A DNA stretch of 64,000 bases from Saccharomycopsis fibuligera x Saccharomycopsis cf. fibuligera. Its lineage: Eukaryota > Ascomycota > Saccharomycetes > Ascoideales > Saccharomycopsidaceae. The notes below the pieces were generated by a model that was not told the origin of the DNA, did not search any database, and saw nothing but the letters and a program-made list of their open reading frames with translations. The stretch's first letter is position 1, and each line of letters opens with the position of its first letter. A program made the position numbers and the translations under genes. The stretch is from positions 992,001 through 1,056,000 of the forward strand of contig CP012821.1 in the NCBI GenBank assembly GCA_001936135.1. The letters are read 5' to 3'. Positions 11,101 through 21,400 of this stretch are shown piece after piece.

Positions 11101-12358
11101 AAATGAAACTACAAGTTTGCTTGAACCAGTTAATCTATTTTTTAAATCATATGATATATCTAGTCAACAGCAGCTGCAAAAACAGCTGCAAAGTCGCGAT
11201 AAACAACAACATCTATCATTATTACTGTATTTCAAAAGGAATAGTAGAACCAAATATGTAAATAATGATAATCATCCAAGAGCGCAGCAGCATTATAATC
11301 ACAAAAAGCCATCAATGTCTTCCTCATTGGGCATTCTGGCTCATCTTCAAAACAATGATTCTAATAAAACAAATAATCAGGTTAATATCAAAAAGCTACG
11401 ATCACGTTCTTATTCGCGCCCTCAGTCCCAATATCAATCTCAGTCTCAATCTCCTGCTCAATCTCCTGCTAAAACAGCATGCATATACGCACACGATAAT
11501 ATTCCAGCATATGATGGCTACAACTACCATGACTACTATCAATATCACCACAATAATAGCCGGGGTCCAAGTCGTCATTCGAAATATAACCAGTATCAAC
11601 CACCCAAGATCCACGCTGATGTTAACCATCACCATTATTCTGCTTCTTCAAGCTATAACAATCATCCTAACGGTAACCATAATCATAACGTGAAGCACCA
11701 GCCACGCAGCTACAGTTCGATGTTATGGCATAAACCGTATAACGGTATTGGCAGAGAGAATAGTATGAGTCTTTACAGTGTAGATCGGGGTGATGGTGAC
11801 GGTAGTGGCTTCGGTTCAAAGTATGGCCTGTATGGCCACGTTCAGCAAAACATTGAAGGTTCTGAAGATATTCATAATCGTTATCACAATCATTATCATC
11901 ATGACTTGAGAAGCGTAACACAAATTAATAGGAATAATGACATTGAATTTGCTAGCAATGAGGAAAACTACAATGGTATTGATGAAGAGGTAGAAGAATA
12001 CTATAATGACGAAGAAAATGATTACCATTATAACTATAGTGATGAAAACGACGAGAATGGTGTTTTCGATAGAGCATTGTCATCCTATTATAATGACCCA
12101 TACTTGTATAATTCTCATGTGAATTTGCAAACCCAAGATTACGATGAGTATGGATATTGTGGAATTGATCATAAGTATATTTATGGTAGTACTGACGGTA
12201 CTGCTGGTGCTATCAATGCTATCTCTGATGGTTCATATGCATCCCCAAAAGCAGCATTAGTGATTGCATTGCGAAACTTTATCATTGGTATCGTGGGAAT
12301 CACGATGCTTGTATTCTGTGGGTTCATGTTTGGGTTTTTCATTGCCATTAATAAGTGA
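8159..12358 (+). CDS. Asn-rich protein with one C-terminal membrane segment (possibly Vac7-like)
   Basis: 1399 residues, mostly low complexity: Asn-, Ser-, His-, Tyr- and Gln-rich throughout, with a basic cluster PPKKKKKIAY (about residue 605) and a strongly acidic run near 720-740. The only hydrophobic segment is at the very C-terminus (about residues 1370-1396, FIIGIVGITMLVFCGFMFGF), so the bulk should be cytosolic and membrane-anchored by its tail. A short motif, SSETFVYDDDN at about 315, recalls the ETFVY motif I associate with fungal Vac7, the Asn-rich activator of the vacuolar Fab1 lipid kinase. Vac7 normally has a luminal domain after its membrane segment, and none is present here. The Vac7 link is tentative. 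Several in-frame CTG codons occur and may be Ser. The frame is open for 4.2 kb, so a real gene is certain even if its role is not. Confidence 0.85.
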   Translation: MADTATPLPHFTDMSIGSVSNDINTNTLNNNSTLSGAKGTKADTSSMKNSNINSSGINSNMNNKNNNNSIMVETETQTITGPALNLHHNHQQQQQTRIVRPKKSFGNVSIKSNKSIKSIKSNNAGINVPAIFTTTNSTSRYLTDKDERKDALLKKSQNNSHQEYNRSDSKSQQNADESSLLAQAVSPNTNAIAQHTEPDYFKDSLRLKKSGSIKKGQNNKTDVVNNINNEKIRNSSMLSDEGIRDGSDFKVNQNNSDVYSNKNINNNYNRHNSISSKLLKKNDGKKIRARLFETDLENEMQTVGTQSDSSETFVYDDDNCSSSNKNNNGTNKGELAGNNGDGVESYNKYVAENSRKITTEDKKEEVAQQLLPSLCKIEMDLTTKEHSESSTAINENKQLTAKPPQKLEKNTILKDIANHSGNGDHNDAIQFNINDEEVKTTELADFTGEPISTIMTTTTNNNSNSSINHDKSYLNNGYVPFMNEMFHQHGGAESDFSDLTSLSTATIGGVGTHNGFFGSDLKGHMNSNTNVDFSGNGIPYGNGNAMINNPFLSLHYNFITGRPFDPPQSMVRLSAPLAQPQYSASSRHYQPTQMTTRYSRLKRNSPPKKKKKIAYDGLRTFASLYGNNTRNYNNSTKNYDYDGPNNIVNNYNGVEEVRKYSDDNYSVSDRYYYTMLHQSQSSSKIATANHFDAKNMSSSGNNERSDVEYDDDAYEGVESSGEDDEDDEEDDEDEDSQDEMENPKDGNAQNLDNSGTIVLPIAKQPTGTIRDPDHSTDMGGLNDSSSITNSKVINSNSSVGNSTMNNNKRRKVVDFYNNRNNRNTKSRAFARNRASRNPVNSQDNNLNGLYSQIFQHLPAFGHGNDQQHPLSEHNYGHDCDYLFSQCLRNQPQIHSQYQKQEHGKYNKVINKNFDKLYRQLKKYYPGPLKKILINHSNTDSHENDDNNSTNCQSSERIGDIEQQRYAIGKNHNNDEDYEVKENETTSLLEPVNLFFKSYDISSQQQLQKQLQSRDKQQHLSLLLYFKRNSRTKYVNNDNHPRAQQHYNHKKPSMSSSLGILAHLQNNDSNKTNNQVNIKKLRSRSYSRPQSQYQSQSQSPAQSPAKTACIYAHDNIPAYDGYNYHDYYQYHHNNSRGPSRHSKYNQYQPPKIHADVNHHHYSASSSYNNHPNGNHNHNVKHQPRSYSSMLWHKPYNGIGRENSMSLYSVDRGDGDGSGFGSKYGLYGHVQQNIEGSEDIHNRYHNHYHHDLRSVTQINRNNDIEFASNEENYNGIDEEVEEYYNDEENDYHYNYSDENDENGVFDRALSSYYNDPYLYNSHVNLQTQDYDEYGYCGIDHKYIYGSTDGTAGAINAISDGSYASPKAALVIALRNFIIGIVGITMLVFCGFMFGFFIAINK

Positions 12359-12790
12359 AGCTTATAGGGGGTACAAATTGGTGGTTTGCGTTTTCATTAA
12401 TTAGTTTTAATTTTTTAATTTCTTGCTTTAATGTGTTTTAAGAAAAATTGTTGTTTTATCAGTATCTTTGAATAACTTTGTTATTTTATTATGTGTTACA
12501 CAGGATGCAAATAGTATCGTTGGCAAAAGTTATCTTAGCCTTTTACTTGTTTGACTTATTCTTTTATTTTGTTATTTTATTATTTCATTATTTTATTATT
12601 TTATTATTTTATTATTTTGTTATTTTGTTATTTTGTTATTTTGTTATTTTGTTATTTTATTATTTTGTTATTTTATTATTTTATTATTTTGTTCTGCTAT
12701 TTTGTTATTTTGTTTTACGGACTTTGGATTATTTGATTATCTCAAGTATTTGGGCATTTAACTGTTAGACATGCTATTGTACTTTTTTTT

Positions 12791-12827
<37 letters not shown>

Positions 12828-13549
12828 TTGGTTTTATCTTATTTATCATACAAACTTTTCTATATGATAAGCTTCATTATCTGTCTTGATCACAATATGA
12901 CATTTATCTCATCATCTCTTCCCTTTTATATAAACATGGTACAAGAATACTTATCACCTTAATATGTGCACTTCTATAGCAGCTTTTGATATACAAATGA
13001 AGATTGTTTCTGTTTGACATACTCAGGTGCTAAGCTTCTTTTCACTATTTTCACAAATGTTCTTCAAGAAGCCAAGCATGTTAGGAGTAAGATGCTGCAT
13101 GCTTGTGCAGCAGTTTGCCGAGTGACAGTTTTCCCTTATTGAGTCTCAAAATCTCATGATGAAATTACCAACTGTTATGTATTGTAGATCCAGCCTTAGC
13201 TCACGTTTGCATTTACCACTACTTCTATTAATGTTGCCAAGTAAATTGGTGTCATTAACCTAGTGCCTTTTAAATATTGTAAATGAAGTTGGTTCATATT
13301 TAATTATAAATTTCATAATTTGTATTTTTCTACGGCCTTTTTGCTATACACAAAACATGAAACACAAAAACACAAGCATAAAATATGACAAAAGCTAGAA
13401 CACGTTACATATAACATAAACAAAAGGAAATGGATATCCAATATTTGTAATACTGTCGAAGTGAAAAAAAAAAAAATAAAAAAAATAAATTGAGAGTAAA
13501 ATCAGTATATAAACCTAGTTAACAAAAGTCACGTATACAGCATCTTTAA
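12359..13549. other. Intergenic region between convergent genes
   Basis: 3' flank of the Asn-rich gene and of the mitochondrial peroxiredoxin gene, which converge. It holds an octamer tandem repeat (12560-12715), a T run at 12793-12824 and A-rich sequence at 13463-13490. Apparent frames over 12478-12962 are translations of the repeat and the T run. No gene is seen. Confidence 0.6.
12560..12715. repeat. Minisatellite of octamer TTATTTTG/A
   Basis: Roughly 18-19 head-to-tail copies of an 8-base unit TTATTTTR with small variants. The period of 8 is not a multiple of 3, which fits non-coding DNA. It lies about 200 bases past the stop of the Asn-rich gene. Confidence 0.9.
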
Positions 13550-14122
13550 TCAAGCATGCTTCAACACATTGTCGGCACTAGAGACACTGACACTAACATT
13601 GTCTGGCTCAACAAACAAATTCTCAACTTTACCTTCCGCATCAACCAATAATGCATAACGTTTAGATCTTTCATTACCGAAAAATCCACTAGCATCGAAG
13701 CTGAACTCCAATTGCTCGGTTAATTCTCCAGTAGCATCGGAAATAAAATGAACATCTTCAGGAGCACCCAAAGAATCTTTCCAAGCCTTGGTGACAAATG
13801 GATCATTGACAGCAACGACAAACAAATTGGAATATCCTTTACCGACAAATTGTTGCCAGTTATTCAAGTAACCAGGAACATGAGAAGCACTACAAGCAGG
13901 AGAAAAGGCACCTGGTACTCCAATGATCACTGATTTTTTGCCGTTGAATGCATCGGCCAATGAAAGTTTGTTGCCTGGAGAATCCTCAAACACAGTAGTA
14001 TTTGGAATGGTTTCACCGGCATTGATGAATCTAGGGAAGCATTGGTGGAACGAACGGGTTTGTCTGGTAGTGCTGATGGCGGTTCTAGCGAGAAAAGAAC
14101 GGGCGATTGTTTGTTTGAACAT
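13550..14122 (-). CDS. Mitochondrial Prx5-type peroxiredoxin
   Basis: 190 residues. Thioredoxin-fold peroxiredoxin of the Prx5/Ahp1 group, reducing hydrogen and alkyl hydroperoxides at a cysteine thiol. The peroxidatic motif is PGAFSPACSASH with Cys77. The ATVxxD-like core, the FVVAVNDPF block and the RYALLV strand are in place. The first 30 residues (MFKQTIARSFLARTAIS...) are basic, hydroxylated and free of acids, a typical mitochondrial presequence, so I place it in the matrix. No obvious second resolving Cys equivalent to Ahp1 Cys31 is seen. It lies 460 bases from, and on the same strand as, a second peroxiredoxin gene; the two proteins differ enough to be old paralogues. Confidence 0.93.
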   Translation of the reverse strand: MFKQTIARSFLARTAISTTRQTRSFHQCFPRFINAGETIPNTTVFEDSPGNKLSLADAFNGKKSVIIGVPGAFSPACSASHVPGYLNNWQQFVGKGYSNLFVVAVNDPFVTKAWKDSLGAPEDVHFISDATGELTEQLEFSFDASGFFGNERSKRYALLVDAEGKVENLFVEPDNVSVSVSSADNVLKHA

Positions 14123-14582
14123 TGTTGTTATTGAATAGGATTAATGTAGTAGTGAGTTCGGTGGTGTACTTCAGTTGAAAAATAATATTGAAAATTAGAG
14201 CAAATCAAAATAAGTATTTGAAAAACTTTAAACGAGAACAAATTATGTGGATCTAGAAGGTGCTTGGATTTTTCAATTGAAGGCTAGGGGGTGCTGGGTG
14301 TGTTGCTGGGAGAGAGTTTCTTGCTGTTTGAAGAGCGGTGTTTACTCGTCGATTCCATTCCATCCACTGACCTTTTGTGAGCAGCTGTGATCATCACCTG
14401 CTTCGCTTTGCTATCGCCGCACGCCGCTGCTACATCCAGCAACCCTACCCAGCCACTCCGCTTTCCGCTTTCCGTCTCCCGCCCAAGCCACACTTAGGCA
14501 CTACAACATCTACAGCATTCCAAAAAACAAAACATCAACTCGCATTAATTCATCAAGTATTTACTCGCCTATAGCCCCACAC
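14123..14582. other. Intergenic spacer between the two peroxiredoxin genes
   Basis: Promoter of the mitochondrial peroxiredoxin and 3' flank of the Ahp1-like gene. Short frames here have no family features. A slightly GC-richer patch at 14280-14480 holds nothing I can name. Confidence 0.5.
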
Positions 14583-15122
14583 TTACAAGTGTGACAACGT
14601 GGTCTTGAAGTCAGAGACAGTGACGTCTGCCTCTGGCTCAGCTCCAACGTATGATAGCTTACCGTGGTCCACTACCAAAACATAACGACCGGTTCTCTTA
14701 CCCAAACCCTTGTCAGACAAGTCCAAGCTCAAGCCCAAAGATTCGGAAAACTTAGCAAGCGGATCAGAAGCAAAAACAGTAAAATCACGCTTAAATCCAT
14801 CTTTTTCTACTTTGTATGCCTTGGCAAATGCTTGCAAGACAAATGGATCGTTAGCGGACAAAAAGATAACTTTTTCAATCCCTTTACTCTTCAATGTCTT
14901 CAAATTTTCATCCTTCAAGTAGTCAGGCAAATGCTTTTGAGAACATGCTGGAGTGAATGCACCTGGGAAGGCAACTATCAAAAGTTTTTTCTCTTTAGCT
15001 TCTTTGGACAAGTTGTAGTTGATTGGAACAGCACACGTCAAAGCATCTGTTTCCTCTGCAGTGAGCTTGACATATGGCACAGAGACGCCTTCTGGGAATG
15101 AGCTGCCTTGTTTAACGACCAT
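14583..15122 (-). CDS. AHP1: Ahp1/PMP20-like alkyl hydroperoxide reductase
   Basis: 179 residues from the ATG that begins MVVKQGSSF; the longer frame to 15176 adds 18 residues before this first well-placed ATG. It is a thioredoxin-dependent peroxiredoxin. The peroxidatic Cys60 lies in PGAFTPACSQKH, and Cys30 sits where yeast Ahp1 has its resolving Cys31 (Ahp1 uses Cys62 and Cys31). The FLSANDPFVLQAF block is typical of the group. The protein ends in Ser-His-Leu, which fits the PTS1 pattern, so some peroxisomal location is possible, as for PMP20; Ahp1 itself is largely cytosolic. No presequence is seen, unlike its neighbour. Confidence 0.93.
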   Translation of the reverse strand: MVVKQGSSFPEGVSVPYVKLTAEETDALTCAVPINYNLSKEAKEKKLLIVAFPGAFTPACSQKHLPDYLKDENLKTLKSKGIEKVIFLSANDPFVLQAFAKAYKVEKDGFKRDFTVFASDPLAKFSESLGLSLDLSDKGLGKRTGRYVLVVDHGKLSYVGAEPEADVTVSDFKTTLSHL

Positions 15123-15877
15123 TGTTGAAATATTCAAAATATTTGTGTTTGGATTCGTAGATAGGAAAAATAACAACCGATTGTGCTATAAGTAGCTAGA
15201 TACTTTGAATTGCAAAAAAAAGGAGCAAACCTAAGAAAAAACTACGGTACAAACAGCCAGACAAAGAGAAGGCACACATCCCTCCTTATATAGCGTTCCC
15301 TTTTCTTCCGTTCCATCATACAACAAGCAAACAAACAAACAAAACACAAGCAAACCCCTAGGGTGGTATTTAACGAATGAAAACGCACAGCAAGACGTAA
15401 TTGCTAATGTTCACCTTGCGTCAGCCCCCCAGGTTTACTTTCAATCACACACAGAGTAACATGCGAGCAACTCAAGTTATTATTATGATAAAAATCACAC
15501 GCTCAGTACTGAATGATCCTACCGTATTCTTTGCCCTGTAATAGTGAAACGACTTTTAGAGATCAGCTGATTTAGCCGCATACGGATGAAATCACACACA
15601 CGGTATGTGCGAGAATATTCCCTTGAATAATGCGCCATGAATTCGGATTCATCGGCAGCGAAGCTAAAATATGAAAAGAAAATTCAGACATCCCCTCAAA
15701 GTATACCCCGGTACAATAAGTTTCTATCAGACTATTCTCGACCATCTGATTAAACGTTTTCACATTTGTTTTATTTCAACTAAAGACTCGAATCCACTTT
15801 ATACACAAGGCACTCCATTAGACTCTTTAACTTTCAATAAAAAGAAGAAGATAGCCAGCTGAAACATGTAAAAAAAC
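15123..15877. other. Promoter region of the Ahp1-like gene
   Basis: Divided between the AHP1 promoter and the 3' flank of the tRNA-iMet gene. CA-rich tracts occur at 15325-15355. I see no further gene and no convincing transcription factor site. Confidence 0.4.
15870..15876 (-). terminator. RNA polymerase III terminator of tRNA-iMet
   Basis: Seven A on the plus strand (T on the sense strand), one base past the tRNA 3' end. Confidence 0.85.
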
Positions 15878-15949
15878 TAGCGCCACTAGGTTTCGATCCT
15901 AGGACATCAGGGTTATGAGCCCTGCGCGCTTCCACTGCGCCATGGCGCT
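15878..15949 (-). tRNA. Initiator tRNA-Met (anticodon CAT)
   Basis: 72-nt cloverleaf on the reverse strand, without intron. It begins AGCGCC with the A1-T72 pair typical of eukaryotic initiators, has anticodon loop CTCATAA, and has a T-loop reading GATCGAAACC rather than GTTCGA. These features and near identity to S. cerevisiae initiator tRNA-Met mark it as the initiator rather than the elongator. Confidence 0.96.
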
Positions 15950-16144
15950 GAAAGGATGACTTAAATTTATCAATAATATGACAAATGATTTGTTTTGTAA
16001 CATGTGTGGTGCTCTGGAGGTTTGTTGCGTAAGAGACATCAGCAAGCGTGAGAACATTACCAAGAAGCAATAGGACCATTTTTTGATCAAATGCTCTGTA
16101 TTGCATGCAATATGAAAAAAAACTACATATGGAGAAAGAATTGA

Positions 16145-16625
16145 GCGGGGACAGCCACATCTTTCCATCCGGTGGTACCAGATAATTAATCCAGATCTAC
16201 AACTACCTAATATTTCAGAAGAAGTACTCTCGCCGACGGCACCACAAGGACTTTAATTGGAAAACAGTTCCAATTTCTAGTCTTGTTTACTGCATCACCC
16301 TAATAAATTAGATAACACCGTCATCTTAGTGAGTGGAACATGGTATTGAGGTGAGACCCTTTTCTTTTTACCTGTCGATATCGACAAAAGAAAAAAATAC
16401 TAAAACAAGAACAATTACCATGAGAACCACGTTCCCCTCTAGATCTATCTTAACTCTCATAAAACTACTAAATTGACAAGACTAACGGTGATTTTTTTTC
16501 TATATAAGTTTCCCCTATATGATAACAATACTGGAGATCCTATATAGATACTTTTGTAAGATTCTATTTTATTTCATTTATGTATAGTTAATAACTACCT
16601 TGTGTGAGATGAAAATTACACGTAT
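16145..16625 (+). mobile_element. LTR fossil, family B (fullest copy)
   Basis: About 480 bp, non-coding. It begins around CCACATCTTTCCATCCGG and ends around CTTGTGTGAG. Most of it matches 62140-62475 in inverted orientation, including GAAGTACTCTCGCC and GGCACCACAAGGAC. A TATA-like CTATATAAG preceded by a short T run looks like the LTR promoter. No internal coding sequence adjoins it. It is solo and old, and it lies just past a tRNA gene. Confidence 0.6.
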
Positions 16626-16685
16626 CTTTTGAAAAAGCTTTATTTCAAGTTATACTAAAAACTAGAAGCTCAGGAAGCTGCAAAA

Positions 16686-16723
<38 letters not shown>

Positions 16724-17100
16724 CGTTTTTTGAATGAACCCTGTGACAAAAAGAGTAAGAAAATGTCGAAGTAAAGATATATTATTCTACTACTAATATC
16801 TGAGATAGTTACCTTTAAGCAGTACTGGTTGGATTGGTCTGTCCTCTAGTTGTGAAGAGAAAACACTTATAACGTCTTAGTTAAGTAAGAAACTAACTGA
16901 GCAATGAAATCAGACTTGTTTTCCTAGCCCTTTTACTCTAAACTATGTTTCTGAATAAAAGCTTTCTACTTTTTCATCTTTAAAATTATATACTTGAAGA
17001 ATAACTTCAACAGATAATAAGCTGTTTGTTGTACGGTGTTTTCATATTATCTGTATTTCACCTATATAATAGCATTTAAGCTATAGTATTAATTTACAAA
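16626..17100. other. AT-rich spacer with a 36-base T run
   Basis: A run of T spans 16688-16723. No gene or clear LTR piece is seen in the remainder. Confidence 0.5.
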
Positions 17101-17109
17101 GGGTTTTAT

Positions 17110-17660
17110 ATTATTGAGATATAGTGATGGAATGATGATGAATCAGGGTTCATGATCATTAGTTGAAATTGCCTCGTAGTACTAATATAACTAAATAATA
17201 ATGCATATTTTGAAATTTTGGGTTGTGTAATAGATGCATACGAATTCACCACCTTATTCTCTCCATTATGTCGCTCCTTAAAGAATCACGGTTGTAGTTA
17301 CCCATTTGGAAAACATTGTTTATTTTACTACGACACTCCTTAGAGTCGACTGTTTAACCAGAAGTGATCGCTATTTCTCTAGTTAGTTATAGTTAGTTAT
17401 TATATTATCGCTTGATCCACCAATTAATCACACCACAGGTTGAACCATATATGAATAATGGTCAGATTAAATACAACAAATAAAGTGTTGAGCTACTGAT
17501 AATAGTAAATTGCAACGCAGTGTAAAATGTCTTATTCAATGCGTAATTTGCACAAAGTGGAACATGAAATAAAAGATGGAAAATGTTGTGAATGTTTTTT
17601 GTACTTCTAGGTTATAATAGGGAGACCTAGAACCCAATGTTGATCATATTTATTGATAAA
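17110..17660 (-). mobile_element. LTR fossil, family A (inverted, probably two overlapping pieces)
   Basis: The reverse strand carries the family A signatures, ATGAACCCTGATTCATC and TATATATGGTTCAACC. The stretch 17556-17655 is an inverted match to 1840-1935. No coding sequence accompanies it. It is broken and old. Confidence 0.55.
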
Positions 17661-18476
17661 ACGATTTTGTATCTATGTAGGATTGGGCAGACAGAAAATT
17701 AAAAGCTATAACTCATCCCATTCGTGTCTTGCTTCAAGAGACTGTAGTAGTACGGACAATCCCCCTTCTATATTAATTGGTTGCTAATCATTATATATAA
17801 ACTATACAACAAAAACATAAATTCGAAGCAAAGCAAAAAATAAAACGAAGACCAAAATTTAAGCCATTAACGTTATTCGATAAAATGATAAGTAAACAGA
17901 ACAATGTGGCGCTTGTGCAAGAGAAGCAAGTTGCCCAATTTTCAATTCCCCCCCTCTTGAAATATTTCACTCGTTACTGCACTACATATAGTTATGGATC
18001 AGTTGTTTTCCTCCCTTTTTTGTCAGACTCTTCTTTCTCATAACAGTATTGTTGTGTTTGAGGAGAACTTAAAATTTCAAAAGAAAACAAACCAAAATTT
18101 TTTTCAACAGAATATTGACTGTGATTAAACTTGTCGTTGCTTTTATGGTTTGTTACAGAGAAGGATGAATTATTGCTATTGTTATGGCCTCAATGTCATC
18201 TTCCGGCTCTTATTCCTTGCCTGTTTTTCCTTTTCACTTTCTTACACAGCCTAATGTATATGAATCTTAAAGGTTCCATAAAATGCATCAAAAAAAAAAA
18301 AAAAAAAAAAAAAAAAAGAAATAGAAAAGCGAGGATGTGTTTATTATTAATTTACTTGGGACAAAAATTTTGAGAAAAAATGAAAAGTACAGAAAATTCA
18401 AAGTAACGAAAACAAGTGAAGATAAAAATATAATAAAAATACTGAAGAAATTACAAGAAAATGATGATGCTTTTAT
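17661..18476. other. 3' flank of RPA135, with an A run
   Basis: AT-rich, with an A run at about 18290-18317. The frame at 18131-18373 runs through that A tract and shows no protein features. Nothing else can be assigned. Confidence 0.5.
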
Positions 18477-21400
18477 CTATCTTGGAGTAATGTTATAACG
18501 CATTCTGATACCCATAGCAGCCAATTCAGAATCAAGGTATTTCAAAACAAATGGAATACCAATAGTAGTAGTATCTGAGCCACCAATAAATTTATTACTT
18601 TGACCATCTTCCCAAATTTCTGATTCATCAATATTTTTCAAAGAAGTATCCACATCAACCTTCGTGGCACAACGGCGACAACGAATAGACGATTTTTGAC
18701 CAATTCTTGGCACAGAAGCTTGGGTGTTCAATAAAGAACCACAGCTTCTGCATATTGGGGTTTGAGTATAATCTGAACAATTCAATAGTCTGTCTTGTAA
18801 CAAGAATGCAGTACCGTGACCAATTAAAGCATCACGCTCCATTTCACCCACACGAATACCACCACTTCTTTTACGACCTTTAACTGGTTGCATAGTCAAA
18901 CTATTAACTGGACCAGTAGAACGAACTTGGAACTTATCATTAACCATATGACGCAATCTTTGATAATAAACCACACCAATATAAATATCAGCTCTAAGTT
19001 CTTCACCAGTAGCGCCAGAGTACATTGGTTCATTACCATGATAATTGTAACCAGATTTCAATAATTGTTCACCAAAATAATCTGCAGGAGTATCATCTTC
19101 CGAGAATTGCCAAGGAGTAGAATCTTGGGCAATACCATGCAATGCACCAGCTTTACCAGCTAAAGATTCAACAAACATACCGATAGTCATACGAGATGGG
19201 AAAGCATGTGGGTTGATGATAACGTCCGGTTGAATTCCAGTTTCACTAAATGGCATATCTACTGTTGGCCATTTTCTTGAACAAACACCTTTCTGACCGT
19301 GTCTAGAAGAATATTTATCACCAATTTGAGTATGACGATCGATTCTATACTTAATGGTAATCATTTGTAATTCTTCAGTTCCCTTGTCGTCACCAAGCAA
19401 TTTAACTTCTTCAATGTAGGCAGGTTCAGAAGAATGATATGTCTTAACTTTAGTCTTACCAATAGTATCATCGTAAAATGCAGCAATTGGATCACCCTCT
19501 TCCACCATGGTGCCAATTAATGGCAATCCATCAGCATCCAATTTTTCTTTCCAGGTTTCTGGCCATTCATCTTCACCAAAACCAAAATGTTGAGTAATTG
19601 GATCACCACGTCTTCTATTCATTGCTAAATCCACTTTTTCAACTTTGTACACAACACCATAACCAAAACCTCTTTCATCAGCCGATTTGTTGATAATCAT
19701 CGCATCATCCATATCATAACCAGTATATGAAATAACTGCCACTACTGCATTAGTACCGTTGGGGAAATTATCCATTCCGTATTCATCGTAAAGTTTAGCT
19801 TTGACAATTGGGGTTTGGCCAGTTTGCAACTTGTATAATTTGTTATCGGATCTATGTGTCAATGCCACACCAGGAGTACCCATAGTTTGCTTACCCATTT
19901 GACATTGGTACATATTACGTGGTGATTGATTGAAATCGGAAAATGGAGTCAAATTAGCCAACACAGACAAAATATTAGTTGGAGAAAATTCAACATGAGT
20001 ATGGATGTTAGATTCAATTTCTGAGGGTCTAACAGCAACATTCATATAAACTTGTTCAAATGGACCAACAATGTCCTCTTTAGCTAACGGCAAATATTTC
20101 ACTGGTCTGGTCATTCTAGCTCTACCACCGAACAAAAATAAACCTGGATATTGACCTTTGGTGGATGGTGGTACATACCCGATTTCTAAATCAAGTGGTA
20201 AACCATGTGTACCTTCAACCTTCCAGTACCTCAAGGTATCAGCAACAATTTTGGCTTGCTTGTGGGTACACCAACCAACAATCTTACCGTCAAGTTGCAC
20301 ACAACATACACCCGGACCGGCAGCAAAACCATATTTTGGAGTGATACCCAACAAACTCAAAGCTTCAGGGACTTTTGAGACATCAGAATCTTCAGTAGTA
20401 ACTTTACATTTATGAGCCAAATGGTTCAACAAACCACAAGGAGACCCGTCGGGAGTATGCACAGGACATAAGAAACCCCAAGATTCAGGCAACAATTTAC
20501 GTACTGTAGTGGTTTTCAATTGAGCGAAAAAGGAACCTCTATGCACCATTCTAAATTGAGATAAGAATCGGTAGAAATTAATTTTATCAGCAACAACAGT
20601 ATAGCCAGAAACTTGTTGTAAATCCAAACCGGATTGAGACACCAAATTACCAGTAGAAAGGAAATATTGCAATTTGGTACCAATATTTTCGTTGATCTTC
20701 AAGAAGAGTCGCATCATATATTTTTTGTCAAAGAAGTTGATTGCTGTACCTCTATCAATATCCGTACTTATCTGTTGCACAATACTAGCCAAATATTCTT
20801 CCATTTTTTCTTTCAAAATCATTCCGTATAAGAAGCCGCCGAGTAAAATTTCTTGATGCTGAGAACTATCTGGATTGTCAGCACAACAGTTACCACCAAC
20901 TAAAGTGTATAATTTTCTAATCATGAAAAGCAACATTCTGAATTTATCTTCGCTTTTTGGCAAATGCACTAAAACAATTTTTCTCAAGACTTCTTTACCC
21001 ACTTCGATATCTGAATAATCATCCTGTAAACCAAACACAACTCTGAATTTGTCACCAAGATAGGCCAAAGTTTCTTGTTGAGAATGCAAGCCATATGATT
21101 TGTAAGATCTTAACAACAATTCCAAACGATCAGTCAAAAAAGAGTCAGAAGTATCAGAACCAACAATACCATCAAAGATTTCACGATCATTGGTTTCTAC
21201 CAATGCTTTCAAGATCATCATCACTGGAACTAAATATTCGTTTTTTCTCCAAGAGAATCTAAAAGTCAAATTACCATTTTTCAAGTAATGCAACACATTT
21301 GTTTGAGAAGTTTGATCTGGTCTAACACTTCTTATCTGAATACCGTATTTAGTGTAAGCATGCCCTCTATTTTCAAAAGATGGTCTTGTGATGGCCATTG

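Noticed and set aside
12478-12962. Hydrophobic Tyr/Phe/Leu/Ile protein frames
   Set aside because: They translate the TTATTTTG minisatellite and an adjacent T run.
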